Positions 1 through 9,702 of a stretch of 64,000 bases of DNA are shown one piece after another. Origin of the DNA: Leptolyngbya sp. FACHB-8 (GTDB taxonomy: Bacteria; Cyanobacteriota; Cyanobacteriia; Elainellales; Elainellaceae); contig NZ_JACJOO010000053.1 in assembly GCF_014695575.1 (NCBI RefSeq), positions 36,616 through 100,615 on the forward strand, written 5' to 3'. Made by a program: the position numbers and the translations under genes. The stretch's first letter is position 1, and each line of letters begins with the position of its first letter. The notes below the pieces were generated by a model, which was not told the DNA's origin, ran no database searches, and worked only from the letters and a program-made list of their open reading frames with translations.

Positions 1-1218
1 TACGAAGTGGAAGGGTTACTGAATCTCAAAGACTTATTTGCATTAGCTGGATTGCCACTGCCAGAACTGAAGGATGAACCCTGGCCTCCGGTGCTTCCCG
101 CACGGTTGCGATCGCCCAACGACGAGCAAGAAGCACCGGATATGTTTACAGTGATTCGCAATGGCGACTTGCTCGTGCATCATCCTTATGAATCGTTCAG
201 CGCTACGGTAGAACAATTCATCTACCAGGCAGCTCACGACTCCCATGTGCTGGCCATTAAGATGACCCTGTACCGCACATCGGGAGACTCGCCCATCGTT
301 AACGCTCTGATTGCCGCTGCTCAGAACGGTAAACAGGTCGCGGCTCTGGTAGAACTGAAAGCCCGTTTTGATGAGGAAAACAACATCACCTGGGCACGCA
401 AGCTAGAAGATGCGGGGGTGCATGTCGTGTATGGCGTTGTGGGTCTGAAAACCCACACCAAAGTAGTTCTGGTGGTACGCCAGGAAAATGAGGAAATTCG
501 CCGTTATGTGCACATTGGCACGGGCAACTATAATTCCAAAACAGCACGGCTATACACGGATTTGGGATTGCTCAGCTGCCGGGATGAGTTGGGAGCTGAC
601 CTGACGGATTTGTTCAATTACCTGACGGGGTATTCGCGTCAGCATGCCTATCGGAAGCTGCTCGTCGCTCCGGTCAATTTGCGCGATCGCATGTCTGCCC
701 TGATCCGTCGCGAAATCGACCATGCCCGTGATGGCCGCGATGGTCGTATCATTGCCAAGATGAATTCGCTGGTAGACGCCAAAATTATTGTTCTACTCTA
801 CGAAGCTTCCCAGGCTGGGGTAAAAATTGACCTGATTATTCGAGGTATCTGCTGCCTCCGCCCTGGCATTGAGGGGGTTAGCGAGAATATCCGCGTCATC
901 AGCATTATTGGGCGGCTCCTGGAGCATTCCCGTATCTTTTACTTCGGCAATGGTGGGGAGGAGGAAGTCTATATCGGCAGTGCCGATTGGATGCCCCGCA
1001 ACCTGGATCGACGGGTAGAAGCCATTACCCCCGTAGAAGACCCCGCTCTGATGGCGGATTTGAAGGAACAGCTTGATATTTTTATGGACGACAATCGCCA
1101 GTGCTGGGATTTACATGCCGATGGCACCTACACCCAGCGCCGTCCTGATAACGGCACTGTTTTAAACGCTCAGGAGTTTTTAATGCAGCGCGCGGTAGAA
1201 GCCAGCCAGATTCGATAA
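1..1218 (+). CDS. ppk1: polyphosphate kinase 1, C-terminal part (5' end outside window)
   Basis: PPK1 reversibly transfers the gamma phosphate of ATP onto polyphosphate. The open frame runs in from the window edge, so only the last ~405 residues are visible. They include both catalytic regions of the phospholipase-D-like fold: GLKTHTK, matching the autophosphorylated histidine motif of E. coli PPK (His435), and [11 protein letters not shown], matching the second essential histidine (His592). The conserved [10 protein letters not shown] and [15 protein letters not shown] segments are present. The downstream gene is convergent; a stem-loop at 1274-1319 separates them. Identification is very secure; the start cannot be judged. 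Confidence 0.96.
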   Translation, partial: YEVEGLLNLKDLFALAGLPLPELKDEPWPPVLPARLRSPNDEQEAPDMFTVIRNGDLLVHHPYESFSATVEQFIYQAAHDSHVLAIKMTLYRTSGDSPIVNALIAAAQNGKQVAALVELKARFDEENNITWARKLEDAGVHVVYGVVGLKTHTKVVLVVRQENEEIRRYVHIGTGNYNSKTARLYTDLGLLSCRDELGADLTDLFNYLTGYSRQHAYRKLLVAPVNLRDRMSALIRREIDHARDGRDGRIIAKMNSLVDAKIIVLLYEASQAGVKIDLIIRGICCLRPGIEGVSENIRVISIIGRLLEHSRIFYFGNGGEEEVYIGSADWMPRNLDRRVEAITPVEDPALMADLKEQLDIFMDDNRQCWDLHADGTYTQRRPDNGTVLNAQEFLMQRAVEASQIR

Positions 1219-1273
1219 ATTTAGGTTGATGGGGGTCTGTAGACACTCCAATCAACCCAAAAGCAAGAATCGT

Positions 1274-1319
1274 GAACGAGGCATGGTGGTGTACAACGCA
1301 CACAACCATGCCTCAGTTC
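1274..1319. terminator. inverted repeat between convergent ppk1 and GGDEF/EAL gene
   Basis: Arms 1278-1287 and 1305-1314 (GAGGCATGGT / ACCATGCCTC) are perfectly complementary and extend imperfectly to 1274-1319. It lies between two convergent stop codons, the position of a bidirectional terminator, though no clear U-tract follows. Confidence 0.55.
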
Positions 1320-1322
1320 TGG

Positions 1323-4300
1323 TTAAAACAAAGAGCGGCCCTCCTGAAGCAACTCATAGGCTTTACCGGCGGGAAGCCCTCGGGAAAACAGGTAGCCCTG
1401 CCCCATTTCACAACCCATAGCCTGAATTTGGGCCAGTTGTTGGAGGGTCTCAATCCCTTCGGCGATCGCCTCCAATCCCAACTGATGGCTGAGGGCAATG
1501 ATGGTGGCAGCAATCTGACAGTTTTTGCTGTCTTCTTGCATCTGCAATACAAAAGAACGGTCAATTTTGAGAGCATCAACGGGCAGCCGATGCAGATAGT
1601 TGAGCGAAGAATACCCTGTTCCAAAATCATCAATGCTGATATGTACACCTCGGACCTGAATTTGTGTCAGCACTTCAATCGTGGTTGTAATGTCTGCAAT
1701 CAGCATGCTTTCGGTAATTTCCAGCGTCAGACAGCGGCTGGGAATTTGCGTCTCTGCCAGAATTGCATCGATATGATCGAGCAACAGAGGATTGTAGAGA
1801 TCCTGAGCGGAAAGGTTTACGCTCATACGGAGGGCTGACCACTGGGGAAATTTCTGTTGCCAGACGGCGAGTTGCCGACAGGCTTCGCCCATCACCCAAA
1901 TGTCGAGGGGCACAATCAAGCCGGTTTCTTCTAGCAATGGAATAAATGCGGCTGGCCCGGTAAATCCTTGAACGGGATGATTCCAATGCACGAGGGCTTC
2001 AAAGCCTACAAGATGGCCGGTGGCGACTTTGACAATGGGTTGATAGTGCAATACAAATTCTTGCCGCTCTAGAGCTTTACGCAAGTCATTTTCCAGTTGC
2101 ATTTGTTTTAGCATCTGGGCATGCATAGCCGCATCAAATATGACATAGCGGGACTTGCCCTGAGCTTTTGCGCGATACATTGCAATATCTGCATCACGCA
2201 ATAAATCAGATGCCTCAATGTATTGCGACGAGCCAATCACAATGCCAATGCTGGCACTCAACACCACCTCTCGACTTTCCATCGCCAGGGGCGATCGCAA
2301 TGCGGCCAAAATCCGCTCTGCTACATCCACAATCGTCGAGTTCTGAGCCACATCATCCAGCAAAATTACGAACTCATCCCCGCCTAAGCGGGCTGCCAGA
2401 TCCACCGGGCGCAGAATTTGCTGCAAGGTCTGAGCAACCGAAATCAGCAGTTCATCCCCGACCAGATGTCCCAGACTGTCGTTGATAACTTTGAAGCGAT
2501 CGAGATCCAAAAACAGCACGGCAAAGCAATAGTCTGCGTTCATCCGTTGGCGCTGAATAGCTAGCTCTAACCGTTGCATTAGCAGAGCCCGATTGGGCAA
2601 ATCGGTAAGGGCATCGTGCAGGGCGTTGTAGATGAGTTGGTGCTCGGCTTGTTTGCGATCGCTAATATCCTGAAAAGCAGCGATCGCATACTGCACTGCT
2701 CCTTTGTCATCAAGAATCGGAGTTGCCCATAGTGCTAAAGGGATAACGCTGCGATCTGGACGGTGAATTTCTAGATCTTCAGCCCAGGCAAATTCTCCGG
2801 CGATCGCCCGCACATTAGGCAGCTCATCATTTGGGTAAAGCTCCTGGGTGTTCTCTCGAAACACGCGCATGCGGTAGTTCAACCCCTCCATCCCCGTCGC
2901 CGCTGTATCCTGGAGTCCCAACAAATCTTTGCCAATCTGGTTAAGGTAAGCCAGCTTACCCGTTGGGTCATGTACAGCGACACCAACGGGCAACGCTTCC
3001 AGAAATTGCGTCAGGCGGTTTTCGCTATCCGTGAGAGCCTGGTTCAAAGACCGGAGCTGTTTGAACGATGACTGAAGCTGAAAAGCCATCTGGTTAAAAG
3101 ACGCTGCCAGTTCATCCACCTCGCGGATGGGGCCTGCCGGCACTGTCGCTTGCAAGTCTCCCTGGGCAATGGCATGGGCTGCCTGATTGAGTTGTAGCAG
3201 CGGGCGAGTCAACCGTTGTGTTGTCATCACTCCCGAATAGGTTGCTAACCCCAGAGCTGCCAAACATAGCAAAATCGTGTTGCGGTTATTGGCCTGAATC
3301 TGCGACATAAAGTCAGACTCTGGCACGACCACGACCACCAACCAATCCAACCCCCATTTGTCCTGGTAGGGCAGCACATCCACCATGTGGGGCTTGCCAT
3401 GGATGGACAGTCTCAGGTTTTGGGTCGTTTGAACGGCATCAAAAGATTGAAATTGTTGCAGCAGGGCCAGGGATGTGTCCCGTAACAGCTCATTGTCGCT
3501 TTTTATGGCCTGGATGCGTTCTGTCTTACCATCGGGTGCGACCACAAAGGGCTGAGGTAACGCAGAACTAGCTACCAAGTTGCCATTCCGCTCCAGGATA
3601 AAAATTTGTCCCGTATGCCCAATTTCAATTTGTTGCAGAAACTTACTGATCGCCCCCAGCCCCAAATTATTCCCGACCACCCCTTGCACTTCCCCCGTGT
3701 GATCAATGATCGGAACACTGGCAGGCAGATCGATGCGGGGGGTTATTTGCAGGGGAAAGATATCGCCCCAGGTAAATGTACGCTGCCGTAATGCCTCGGT
3801 GTACCAGGGCCGCTGTCGAATATCAATGAAATTGGGAAGAATCCGTTGAAACGCGCCCCATTCTCCATCGGGCCCCGACTCAAAAATGCGATTGGGGCCC
3901 GGAACTTTCTCCCGTATAGCCAGCACGATTGTATCGGGCTCAAGCCGCTGAGCGGCGACAAACTGTCCGGCTGGATTGCCATAGTAAATGACCCCAATCG
4001 AGGGGTAGCTCTTGAGCTGATGCCAGAAGTACGTACCTAAAAACTTCAGATCCTGATTAGACCAGTGATTGGCAATGAGCTCTAAATTGCTCTGATTGAT
4101 GAGTTGGGCCGTTTCTAGCTGGTAATCTAAATACTCTTGAACTCGAGCCAGGCTCTCGGAGCGCACATGAGAGGAAAGCTCCTGCACAGTTTTTGCACTG
4201 TTTTGGAAGGAGAGCCAGCCTGTAATGCCGACAGCGATCGCCATTTGCGTCACGAACGGCACAATCAGCACCCATCGCAGGGGAGCTTTTTGCCGAGAAG

Positions 4301-4334
4301 ATTTCAGGCTTGCATCAGCACTGTTAGACTGCAT
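1323..4334 (-). CDS. membrane-bound GGDEF/EAL cyclic-di-GMP enzyme with dCACHE, HAMP and PAS domains
   Basis: Predicted to make and/or degrade cyclic di-GMP in response to an extracytoplasmic signal. Domain order: transmembrane helix near residue 30, periplasmic dCACHE-like region of ~300 residues, second helix (ILLCLAALGLATYSGV), HAMP, PAS, GGDEF, EAL. The GGDEF signature is intact (RLGGDEFVILL). An RxxD inhibitory site (RPVD) sits five residues before it, so product inhibition is expected. EAL catalytic elements are also intact: FEALVHW, EITESM, IDDFGTGYSSL and EAIAEGIE. Which activity dominates cannot be read. I prefer the ATG at 4334 (MQSNSADASL); a GTG at 4391 would add 19 residues. Confidence 0.9.
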   Translation of the reverse strand: MQSNSADASLKSSRQKAPLRWVLIVPFVTQMAIAVGITGWLSFQNSAKTVQELSSHVRSESLARVQEYLDYQLETAQLINQSNLELIANHWSNQDLKFLGTYFWHQLKSYPSIGVIYYGNPAGQFVAAQRLEPDTIVLAIREKVPGPNRIFESGPDGEWGAFQRILPNFIDIRQRPWYTEALRQRTFTWGDIFPLQITPRIDLPASVPIIDHTGEVQGVVGNNLGLGAISKFLQQIEIGHTGQIFILERNGNLVASSALPQPFVVAPDGKTERIQAIKSDNELLRDTSLALLQQFQSFDAVQTTQNLRLSIHGKPHMVDVLPYQDKWGLDWLVVVVVPESDFMSQIQANNRNTILLCLAALGLATYSGVMTTQRLTRPLLQLNQAAHAIAQGDLQATVPAGPIREVDELAASFNQMAFQLQSSFKQLRSLNQALTDSENRLTQFLEALPVGVAVHDPTGKLAYLNQIGKDLLGLQDTAATGMEGLNYRMRVFRENTQELYPNDELPNVRAIAGEFAWAEDLEIHRPDRSVIPLALWATPILDDKGAVQYAIAAFQDISDRKQAEHQLIYNALHDALTDLPNRALLMQRLELAIQRQRMNADYCFAVLFLDLDRFKVINDSLGHLVGDELLISVAQTLQQILRPVDLAARLGGDEFVILLDDVAQNSTIVDVAERILAALRSPLAMESREVVLSASIGIVIGSSQYIEASDLLRDADIAMYRAKAQGKSRYVIFDAAMHAQMLKQMQLENDLRKALERQEFVLHYQPIVKVATGHLVGFEALVHWNHPVQGFTGPAAFIPLLEETGLIVPLDIWVMGEACRQLAVWQQKFPQWSALRMSVNLSAQDLYNPLLLDHIDAILAETQIPSRCLTLEITESMLIADITTTIEVLTQIQVRGVHISIDDFGTGYSSLNYLHRLPVDALKIDRSFVLQMQEDSKNCQIAATIIALSHQLGLEAIAEGIETLQQLAQIQAMGCEMGQGYLFSRGLPAGKAYELLQEGRSLF

Positions 4335-4798
4335 ACTGCGTCGAGGAAGATCCGAAAAGGCAACAGCTCCAAAGACAGGAGGGTAGAACACAAGGTGAAG
4401 TTCTGGACAAGGCGAAACAATGGAATGTGGCGGGAAAGTCAGAAGAGCCTGGAGTCAGAAGTATTCCTGCTATCACACCATTGTGCCCGCATCATCGCAG
4501 GATCTTGCCCTGCTACCCCTTAAAGGCTGAACCCGATTAAGCCTGCTTCATTAACTAACTATAAGCAGAGGGGGATGCCGGGTTTCTCTTTTTGTATCCT
4601 TAAATAACGGCAGGGCAAGCAATCTTGCCTTTTGCCTATTGAAAAAATTTTATTAGGAAGACGACCAACTTACTTCGTCTGAATGCATGAGGGTAGAACC
4701 TCTAACCGGGCGAGAGGGCTATCCCCTAGAACGGATCGTCATCCTTTCAACCTTTTTCAACTCACAATCAATACTCAGGAGTAACAGGTCTGAAGGTT
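4335..4798. other. divergent intergenic region, GGDEF/EAL gene to cpcE
   Basis: About 460 bp between divergently transcribed genes, so promoters for both must lie here. I see no long inverted repeat or coding-like frame. A GTG at 4391 could make the first ~57 bases coding if the longer GGDEF start is used. Confidence 0.5.
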
Positions 4799-5623
4799 AT
4801 GGCACAGGGCGAAAGTCAAACAGATGGTACCTTGACAGTGGAGCGGGCGATCGCCAACCTGCGCGGAGACGACTTGGGGCTTCGGGTCTATGCCGCCTGG
4901 TGGTTGGGTCGTTTTCGAGTGAATGAACCCGAAGCGGTAACGGTACTCATTGAGGCGTTATCGGATGAAGCTGATCGAACGGAAGCAGGTGGCTATCCAC
5001 TGCGCCGGAATGCAGCCCGAGCGTTAGGGAAACTGGGCGATCGCCGCGCTGTCTCCCCCCTTACCGAGTCTTTAAAGTGCACCGACTTCTATGTACGCGA
5101 AGCCGCGGCCCAATCCCTGGAAATGTTAGGCGACCCGGTCTGTGTACCCGCCCTGGTAGCGCTGCTACAGGACGAAGTACCCGGAACCCTACCGTCTCCA
5201 GAACAGCCAGACTTCATCCAACCCTACGACTCCCTTCTGGAAGCACTGGGTACTCTACAGGCGGCTGATGCAATCCCCCTGATCAAGTCATTTTTAGAGC
5301 ACCCCATTGAGCGGGTACGCTATGCAGCAGCCCGCGCGCTGTACCAGCTCACCCCTGATCCGAATGAGGCGAGCCAATATGGCGATGTGCTGGTGCAGGC
5401 CCTGTCAGGACGCGACTTGCAACTGCGACGGGCGGCCCTGGCAGATTTGGGGGCTATCGGTTACTTAGGAGCAGCGGATGCGATCGCTGAAACCTTGGCC
5501 GAAAATAGCCTCAAGCTGATTGCCCTGAAAGGTTTACTGGAACACGCCATGCAGCAAAGTGAGGGCGATACACTTCCGCCAGAAGCCGTACGCGTGATGC
5601 AATTGATGGATGCTTTGCTGTAG
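4799..5623 (+). CDS. cpcE: phycocyanin alpha-subunit phycocyanobilin lyase, CpcE subunit
   Basis: CpcE with CpcF forms the heterodimeric lyase that attaches phycocyanobilin to the conserved cysteine of the phycocyanin alpha subunit. The 274-residue protein is an alpha-helical HEAT/Armadillo-like repeat protein. It has the family landmarks YAAWWLGRFRV, EADRTEAGGYPLRRNAARALGKLGD, FYVREAAAQSLEMLGD and LRRAALADLGAIGYL. Length matches cyanobacterial CpcE (~275). It could be confused with PecE, but the EADRTEAGGYPLRRNAARALGKLGD block fits CpcE. cpcF follows after 444 bp rather than directly, and no cpcBA phycobiliprotein genes are in the window. Confidence 0.93.
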   Translation: MAQGESQTDGTLTVERAIANLRGDDLGLRVYAAWWLGRFRVNEPEAVTVLIEALSDEADRTEAGGYPLRRNAARALGKLGDRRAVSPLTESLKCTDFYVREAAAQSLEMLGDPVCVPALVALLQDEVPGTLPSPEQPDFIQPYDSLLEALGTLQAADAIPLIKSFLEHPIERVRYAAARALYQLTPDPNEASQYGDVLVQALSGRDLQLRRAALADLGAIGYLGAADAIAETLAENSLKLIALKGLLEHAMQQSEGDTLPPEAVRVMQLMDALL

Positions 5624-5656
5624 TCACCTCTACAGCATCTTCCAAGCCGGTTATAG

Positions 5657-5690
5657 GAGAAGGATATGAGGCAAAGTTTATATCCTTCTC
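5657..5690. terminator. stem-loop 3' of cpcE
   Basis: GAGAAGGATAT (5657-5667) pairs perfectly with ATATCCTTCTC (5680-5690) around a 12-nt loop, 34 bases after the cpcE stop. No T-run follows, so it may stabilise the mRNA end rather than terminate. Confidence 0.5.
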
Positions 5691-6067
5691 TCACAACAGA
5701 GCGGAAAGGGATACAAAAAACTTTAGTCCGAGTTAAGGGACGTTTCGCACTCACCAACCGGAGAGCCCGGAAAAATCAGGCATCGTTTTTCGCGGACTCA
5801 AGAAGAAACGTTCCAGGGGTTTTGTAACGAAATCATTGAGATAGCGATCGCATCGAAAAGCGTCTAATCGTTGCATTTTGTCACATATTTGAAATTGATC
5901 CCTATCCGCCCCACAATCAAATATAGAGATTCTATAAACACCCCGTTCGATTCAATTTAAAGGCGACGCAGTTTCAAGTTCGAGTGCTTTTCCATCTCGG
6001 TGGATCTCAGTGCTCCTCTGGCTCGATGACCCTGTTTTTATTCCATTAACAAATTAAATTACGCATC
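5691..6067. other. cpcE-cpcF intergenic region
   Basis: Nothing coding is visible. The region is AT-rich towards its 3' half and carries one HIP1-type site (GCGATCGC near 5846). The large gap suggests cpcF has its own promoter, in contrast to the tight cpcEF spacing common elsewhere. Confidence 0.45.
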
Positions 6068-6853
6068 ATGACGAATACCCAACCTCAGGTTTTAATTCGT
6101 GCGGTTCAAGATGCTGACTCTCCTCTTAAGCTGATCAAGGCGGTTAATGCTCTCGCTGAGGCCCATCACCCCGAAGCCATTCCAACCTTATTGGAAGTGC
6201 TGGGCTACAACAACCCGGGTGCCGCTGTAGCCGCTGTAGACGGGCTTGTGCAATTAGGAGATATGGCGGTAGAGCCCCTCCTGAAGCACCTGGATGGGCA
6301 CAACTACACGGCTCGGGCCTGGGGCGTTCGTGCTCTGGCTGGGATCGGCCATCCCAGCGGTCTAGAAACCTTACTGACAACCCTCAAAACCGACTTTGCC
6401 ATGAGCGTGCGTCGGGCCGCTGCCCGAGGTTTGGGCAACATTCGCTGGCAAGAAATGCCTGAAAGCGATCGCCCCGCTGCGCAAGCTGCCGCCATGGAGA
6501 CCCTTCTGGTTGCCAGCCAGGATGGAGAGTGGATTGTGCGGTATGCGGCGATCGCGGCATTACATGCCCTGGCAACCGCCCTCTCTGACCCTAAAGCGAT
6601 CGCACACATTCAAGCCGGTTGGCAGCAGCAGCTTCAGGTAGAAGAGACGCTGGCCGTGCAGGCGCGCATCCGTTTGGCTCAGCAGAGCCTTCACAGCCAC
6701 ACTCCCAGCGATGGCACTCCCGAAGGCGACTGGTACGCGACCCTGGAGCGGCTCTACCACCGCAAATCAGAAGAGCGTCCTATGGCCGAAGGCGACCCAC
6801 GCAAATTCCGGGAAGTGGCTGCCTCCCTGAGCGCTCGCTACAACGCTGAATAA
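6068..6853 (+). CDS. cpcF: phycocyanin alpha-subunit phycocyanobilin lyase, CpcF subunit
   Basis: Partner of CpcE in the alpha-84 phycocyanobilin lyase. This 261-residue HEAT-like protein contains the CpcF features YNNPGAAVAAVDGLVQLGD, YTARAWGVRALAGIG and FAMSVRRAAARGLGNIRWQ. It ends with a charged tail (KSEERPMAEGDPRKFREVAASLSARY). The ATG at 6068 is the natural start of the conserved region. It lies in the same direction as cpcE and is followed by a hairpin (6888-6923). Confidence 0.93.
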   Translation: MTNTQPQVLIRAVQDADSPLKLIKAVNALAEAHHPEAIPTLLEVLGYNNPGAAVAAVDGLVQLGDMAVEPLLKHLDGHNYTARAWGVRALAGIGHPSGLETLLTTLKTDFAMSVRRAAARGLGNIRWQEMPESDRPAAQAAAMETLLVASQDGEWIVRYAAIAALHALATALSDPKAIAHIQAGWQQQLQVEETLAVQARIRLAQQSLHSHTPSDGTPEGDWYATLERLYHRKSEERPMAEGDPRKFREVAASLSARYNAE

Positions 6854-6887
6854 ACTCTTCTCTGGTATCCCGCCATGTAGCCGAAAC

Positions 6888-6923
6888 GTTGATTTTTCGT
6901 GGGTAAATCCACGAAAAATCAAC
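6888..6923. repeat. palindromic element (simple hairpin type, family D) 3' of cpcF
   Basis: Arms 6888-6902 and 6909-6923 are perfectly complementary (GTTGATTTTTCGTGG and its complement) around a 6-nt loop, 35 bases after the cpcF stop. The T-rich arm with a CGTG apex recurs at 22500, 30286, 32153 and 60225. It could act as a terminator on either strand. Confidence 0.8.
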
Positions 6924-7055
6924 CTCAGCTAGCATAAACATTCTTGAGGAGCCGAAGAGCTCCGCAAAAATTCTTGACAGACAGTGAGTTGGCGAAGATT
7001 CCAGGAAATATTACGGTAGACTGTTGAAATTTCAAGCCTTTCTGACATTTGCAGT

Positions 7056-8840
7056 TTGACATATCACCGTTCACAGCCAAATCCTAGTGATCCGTCTGGG
7101 CACAATAACCCACATTCTGACGGGGTACCACCTTCCTCAGAAGGGCGGTCAGGATCTTTTGAGCATCCTATGGCTGCGCTTCTGGCAGGAGACGGTGACT
7201 CCTTGGAAGTGGGCAACCTGGCCCTCACAGTTGACTACCTTAAAAACGAATCGACGTTTCTGGATGCCATCACCATTCAGCTTTACCAGAAGCTGCTGGA
7301 ACGCTATGGCGAAGAACTCGATCAGGAAATCACCAGCGACACCATCTTCACGAACATCAAGGACTTAGCCGACGACTGGCTGGAGCAACAGCATCGCTGG
7401 CCACAATTGGTGCAAGAGTTGCGCTCGAATCTTGTCATGCGCGCCTTACAAGATATGGAGCGAGACCTGGGGGATGCGGTGCTGCAATCCCTTGACTGGG
7501 AAGCGTTTAATCGGATGCTGTTGCAGTATTTGGGGAATGGCGATCGCGATCGTCTCAACGCCCGTTTGGCCCAGTTAGAATCCTTTCACGGTCAGCGGAT
7601 TGCAGAGCAGATTGTCCAATCCCTCAATTTAGAGCAACAGCCCTTCTCAACTATAAAACGGATGCTACGGCTGGGCACGGAGGCTCCCCGCATTGTCTCC
7701 ACCCCCGAAGTCGAGGAAGTGGGAACCGGGCCGATCGCAGAAATCCCCAGTGAGTTTCCTGTAGTCAGTCAGGAAGATGCAGAGGGCGTTCTTTATTTTT
7801 CCGATCGGCTACAGACTGATCTGTGGGATGCCGATCTGCGTAACGTTGCCTTCCTGCGATACCAGTCGCGACATAACCGCAATGCTTATCTGGAGCACTA
7901 TGTCACCAATCCATCCGATCTGATCTACTTGCCCTGGGAAATGACCGAGCAGCTCCTGCAAAAGTTTGGCCTCAGTGCTACACGCCTGCATTTGCTGTTC
8001 TGCGCCTTTGCGATGCAGCATGAACAGACCTGGCACGGTAGTTTTCAGCTCGATATGGATGACATCCTGCCGCTTTTGGATGGCACCCGTCCTCCCCGAA
8101 TGGGCCGCGCTACCCGGCAAAACCAGATCGCAGGCTTAGCCTATGCACTGTCATGTCTGCTGGTGAAAATGATTTGGGGAGAAACGGCGACCCCGCTGAT
8201 TCAAACCCCCGTTGCCAAACTTTGGGACATTCTGATTGAACCCCAGGGCAACCTGGATTGGAGCAGTGGCCGCATTGAACAACCGGAAGCGATTCATGTA
8301 TTAGTACGCCCTGGCCTCTGGGTTGAGGGCATTGCCCAGCGGTCAGAGGGCCGATTGGGAACAGCACTGCAACACTTTGGACGAATGGCTGTCCTTCTGT
8401 TACAACGGCAGGCCTTTACCAATGATCTGGCACTACGACTCCTGATTTATTTGATGCTCGATACCCGGCTGCAAGCCAGCTCGTCCAATCCCCATGAGTA
8501 CGAGGTGCGGCGACTGCTGTCGATCGGTCTATCAAGCACTGAACCCATCGATGACCTCAGCTTAAGTGAAGCTCAGGGACTCTTTGATCAGTGGCATCAA
8601 ACCCTCTCCATCTTTGCAGCATTGGGCTGGCAACCCCGCCCCAGTGGCACGGGGGCCGTGACTAAGACAGTGCTCAACCCCAGCCACTTCTACCGTAGCC
8701 CCTACCCCCGTTGGCTCGACCCCACTCAGGAAATCCGCAAACCGAAGGGTTGGGTCGGTAACTGGCTGGATCAACGGCTGGCCCTGTATCCACCGTTGGA
8801 GGCGACCGCCCTGGGCGGCAACCGACTCGAAGTATCTTAA
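7056..8840 (+). CDS. conserved-looking hypothetical protein, 594 residues
   Basis: I do not recognise this family. The long frame uses HIP1-containing, ordinary cyanobacterial codons and is clearly coding. Residues 1-35 are polar and low-complexity (NPSDPSGHNNPHSDG). The rest looks soluble and mostly helical, with no signal peptide or membrane segment. A possible hinge rich in E and P lies around residues 215-245. The start at 7056 is a TTG without an obvious Shine-Dalgarno; an in-frame ATG at 7170 (MAALLAGDGDSLEV) is a plausible alternative that removes the low-complexity leader. It follows cpcF in the same direction, but the ~200 bp gap with a hairpin argues against co-transcription. Confidence 0.75.
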   Translation: MTYHRSQPNPSDPSGHNNPHSDGVPPSSEGRSGSFEHPMAALLAGDGDSLEVGNLALTVDYLKNESTFLDAITIQLYQKLLERYGEELDQEITSDTIFTNIKDLADDWLEQQHRWPQLVQELRSNLVMRALQDMERDLGDAVLQSLDWEAFNRMLLQYLGNGDRDRLNARLAQLESFHGQRIAEQIVQSLNLEQQPFSTIKRMLRLGTEAPRIVSTPEVEEVGTGPIAEIPSEFPVVSQEDAEGVLYFSDRLQTDLWDADLRNVAFLRYQSRHNRNAYLEHYVTNPSDLIYLPWEMTEQLLQKFGLSATRLHLLFCAFAMQHEQTWHGSFQLDMDDILPLLDGTRPPRMGRATRQNQIAGLAYALSCLLVKMIWGETATPLIQTPVAKLWDILIEPQGNLDWSSGRIEQPEAIHVLVRPGLWVEGIAQRSEGRLGTALQHFGRMAVLLLQRQAFTNDLALRLLIYLMLDTRLQASSSNPHEYEVRRLLSIGLSSTEPIDDLSLSEAQGLFDQWHQTLSIFAALGWQPRPSGTGAVTKTVLNPSHFYRSPYPRWLDPTQEIRKPKGWVGNWLDQRLALYPPLEATALGGNRLEVS

Positions 8841-8850
8841 GGGAATCTTT

Positions 8851-8946
8851 AACTCAACTTCGGGTTCAGGCCTTTTTCGAAGGGATTGCTTCGCATTTCC
8901 CTTGAAAAAGCCCTTTTCGGCGCGCTTCGGCTTATCCCAACCTGAG
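8851..8946. repeat. compound palindrome, family A (degenerate copy)
   Basis: Outer ends CTCAACTTCGGG and CTTATCCCAACCTGAG match the outer stem of the two better copies at 16789-16912 and 30607-30728. Inside is one clear hairpin (GCCTTTTTCGAAGGGA and TCCCTTGAAAAAGCC, loop containing GCTTCGC). The second inner hairpin is decayed. It sits immediately after the 594-residue gene and before the convergent marC-like gene. Confidence 0.7.
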
Positions 8947-8965
8947 GCAGCATCTTTCCCCGCCG

Positions 8966-9589
8966 TTATGCAAGAGACAATAAGCCCGGAAGCAGACTCC
9001 CAATCCCGACCAGAATAAATTTGACGCCAAAAGCCGCTAGAATCAGGCCGCTGATACGAGTCACAATGCTTAAGCCGTCATTGCCTAACTGCGTCGCCAG
9101 GGTTGGGGAGAAGTGGTAGGACAAGTAAATAATGAACGTGGCGATCGCAATAATCACTGCCATCAACAGCCACTGCACCGGATTCCGGTAAAGGCTGGCG
9201 TAGACAATGAGTGTACTAATAACCCCCGGTCCCGTAGTAACGGGCAAAGCCAGGGGAACGACGGCGATCGACTCTCCCCGATCATCCACAGGTTGATGCT
9301 TCTGGTTACGTCCCTGGGCCATGCTCAACCCCATGTTGAGGAGCAACAGCCCACCGGCGATCTGGAAGGCGTGAATGTCGATACCCAGAAATGCCAGCAG
9401 TGTATTGCCTAACAGAAATGACACCAGCATGATGATGCCAGAAGCGATCGCCCCCTGAATAGCCACCTCCTGGCACCGCCTGGGGCTTTCCCCTGCCGTC
9501 AAACTCACAAAAATCGGTGCAATGGCAACGGGATTAATAATCACCACCAACCCCACCAGTAAATTCAAAAACTCCGTTGGACCTGCCAT
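8966..9589 (-). CDS. MarC/SnatA-family multi-pass membrane protein
   Basis: A 207-residue integral membrane protein of the MarC family (E. coli MarC, YchE). Members were once linked to antibiotic resistance; the archaeal SnatA member transports neutral amino acids, but function here is unknown. Six hydrophobic segments are visible. Family hallmarks include FLNLLVGLVVIINPVAIAPIF at the N-terminus, the intramembrane NPVA and PLALPVTTGPG motifs, and a C-terminal helix (GLILAAFGVKFILVGI). Length is typical. It is convergent with the upstream gene and divergent from gcvT, from which it is separated by 113 bp. Confidence 0.9.
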   Translation of the reverse strand: MAGPTEFLNLLVGLVVIINPVAIAPIFVSLTAGESPRRCQEVAIQGAIASGIIMLVSFLLGNTLLAFLGIDIHAFQIAGGLLLLNMGLSMAQGRNQKHQPVDDRGESIAVVPLALPVTTGPGVISTLIVYASLYRNPVQWLLMAVIIAIATFIIYLSYHFSPTLATQLGNDGLSIVTRISGLILAAFGVKFILVGIGSLLPGLLSLA

Positions 9590-9702
9590 AGCCGCCCCTG
9601 ATTCAGCTGGATACGTTCAACTTCAGTCTATTCCTTTGCCTTCTGCCACCCATCATAGGCAGATAATGATAGCGTTAGGAAGCACAGTTATTCCTTACGG
9701 CA

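Noticed and set aside
9600..9702. Glycine riboswitch before gcvT
   Set aside because: The leader is too short and lacks tandem aptamer-like helices.
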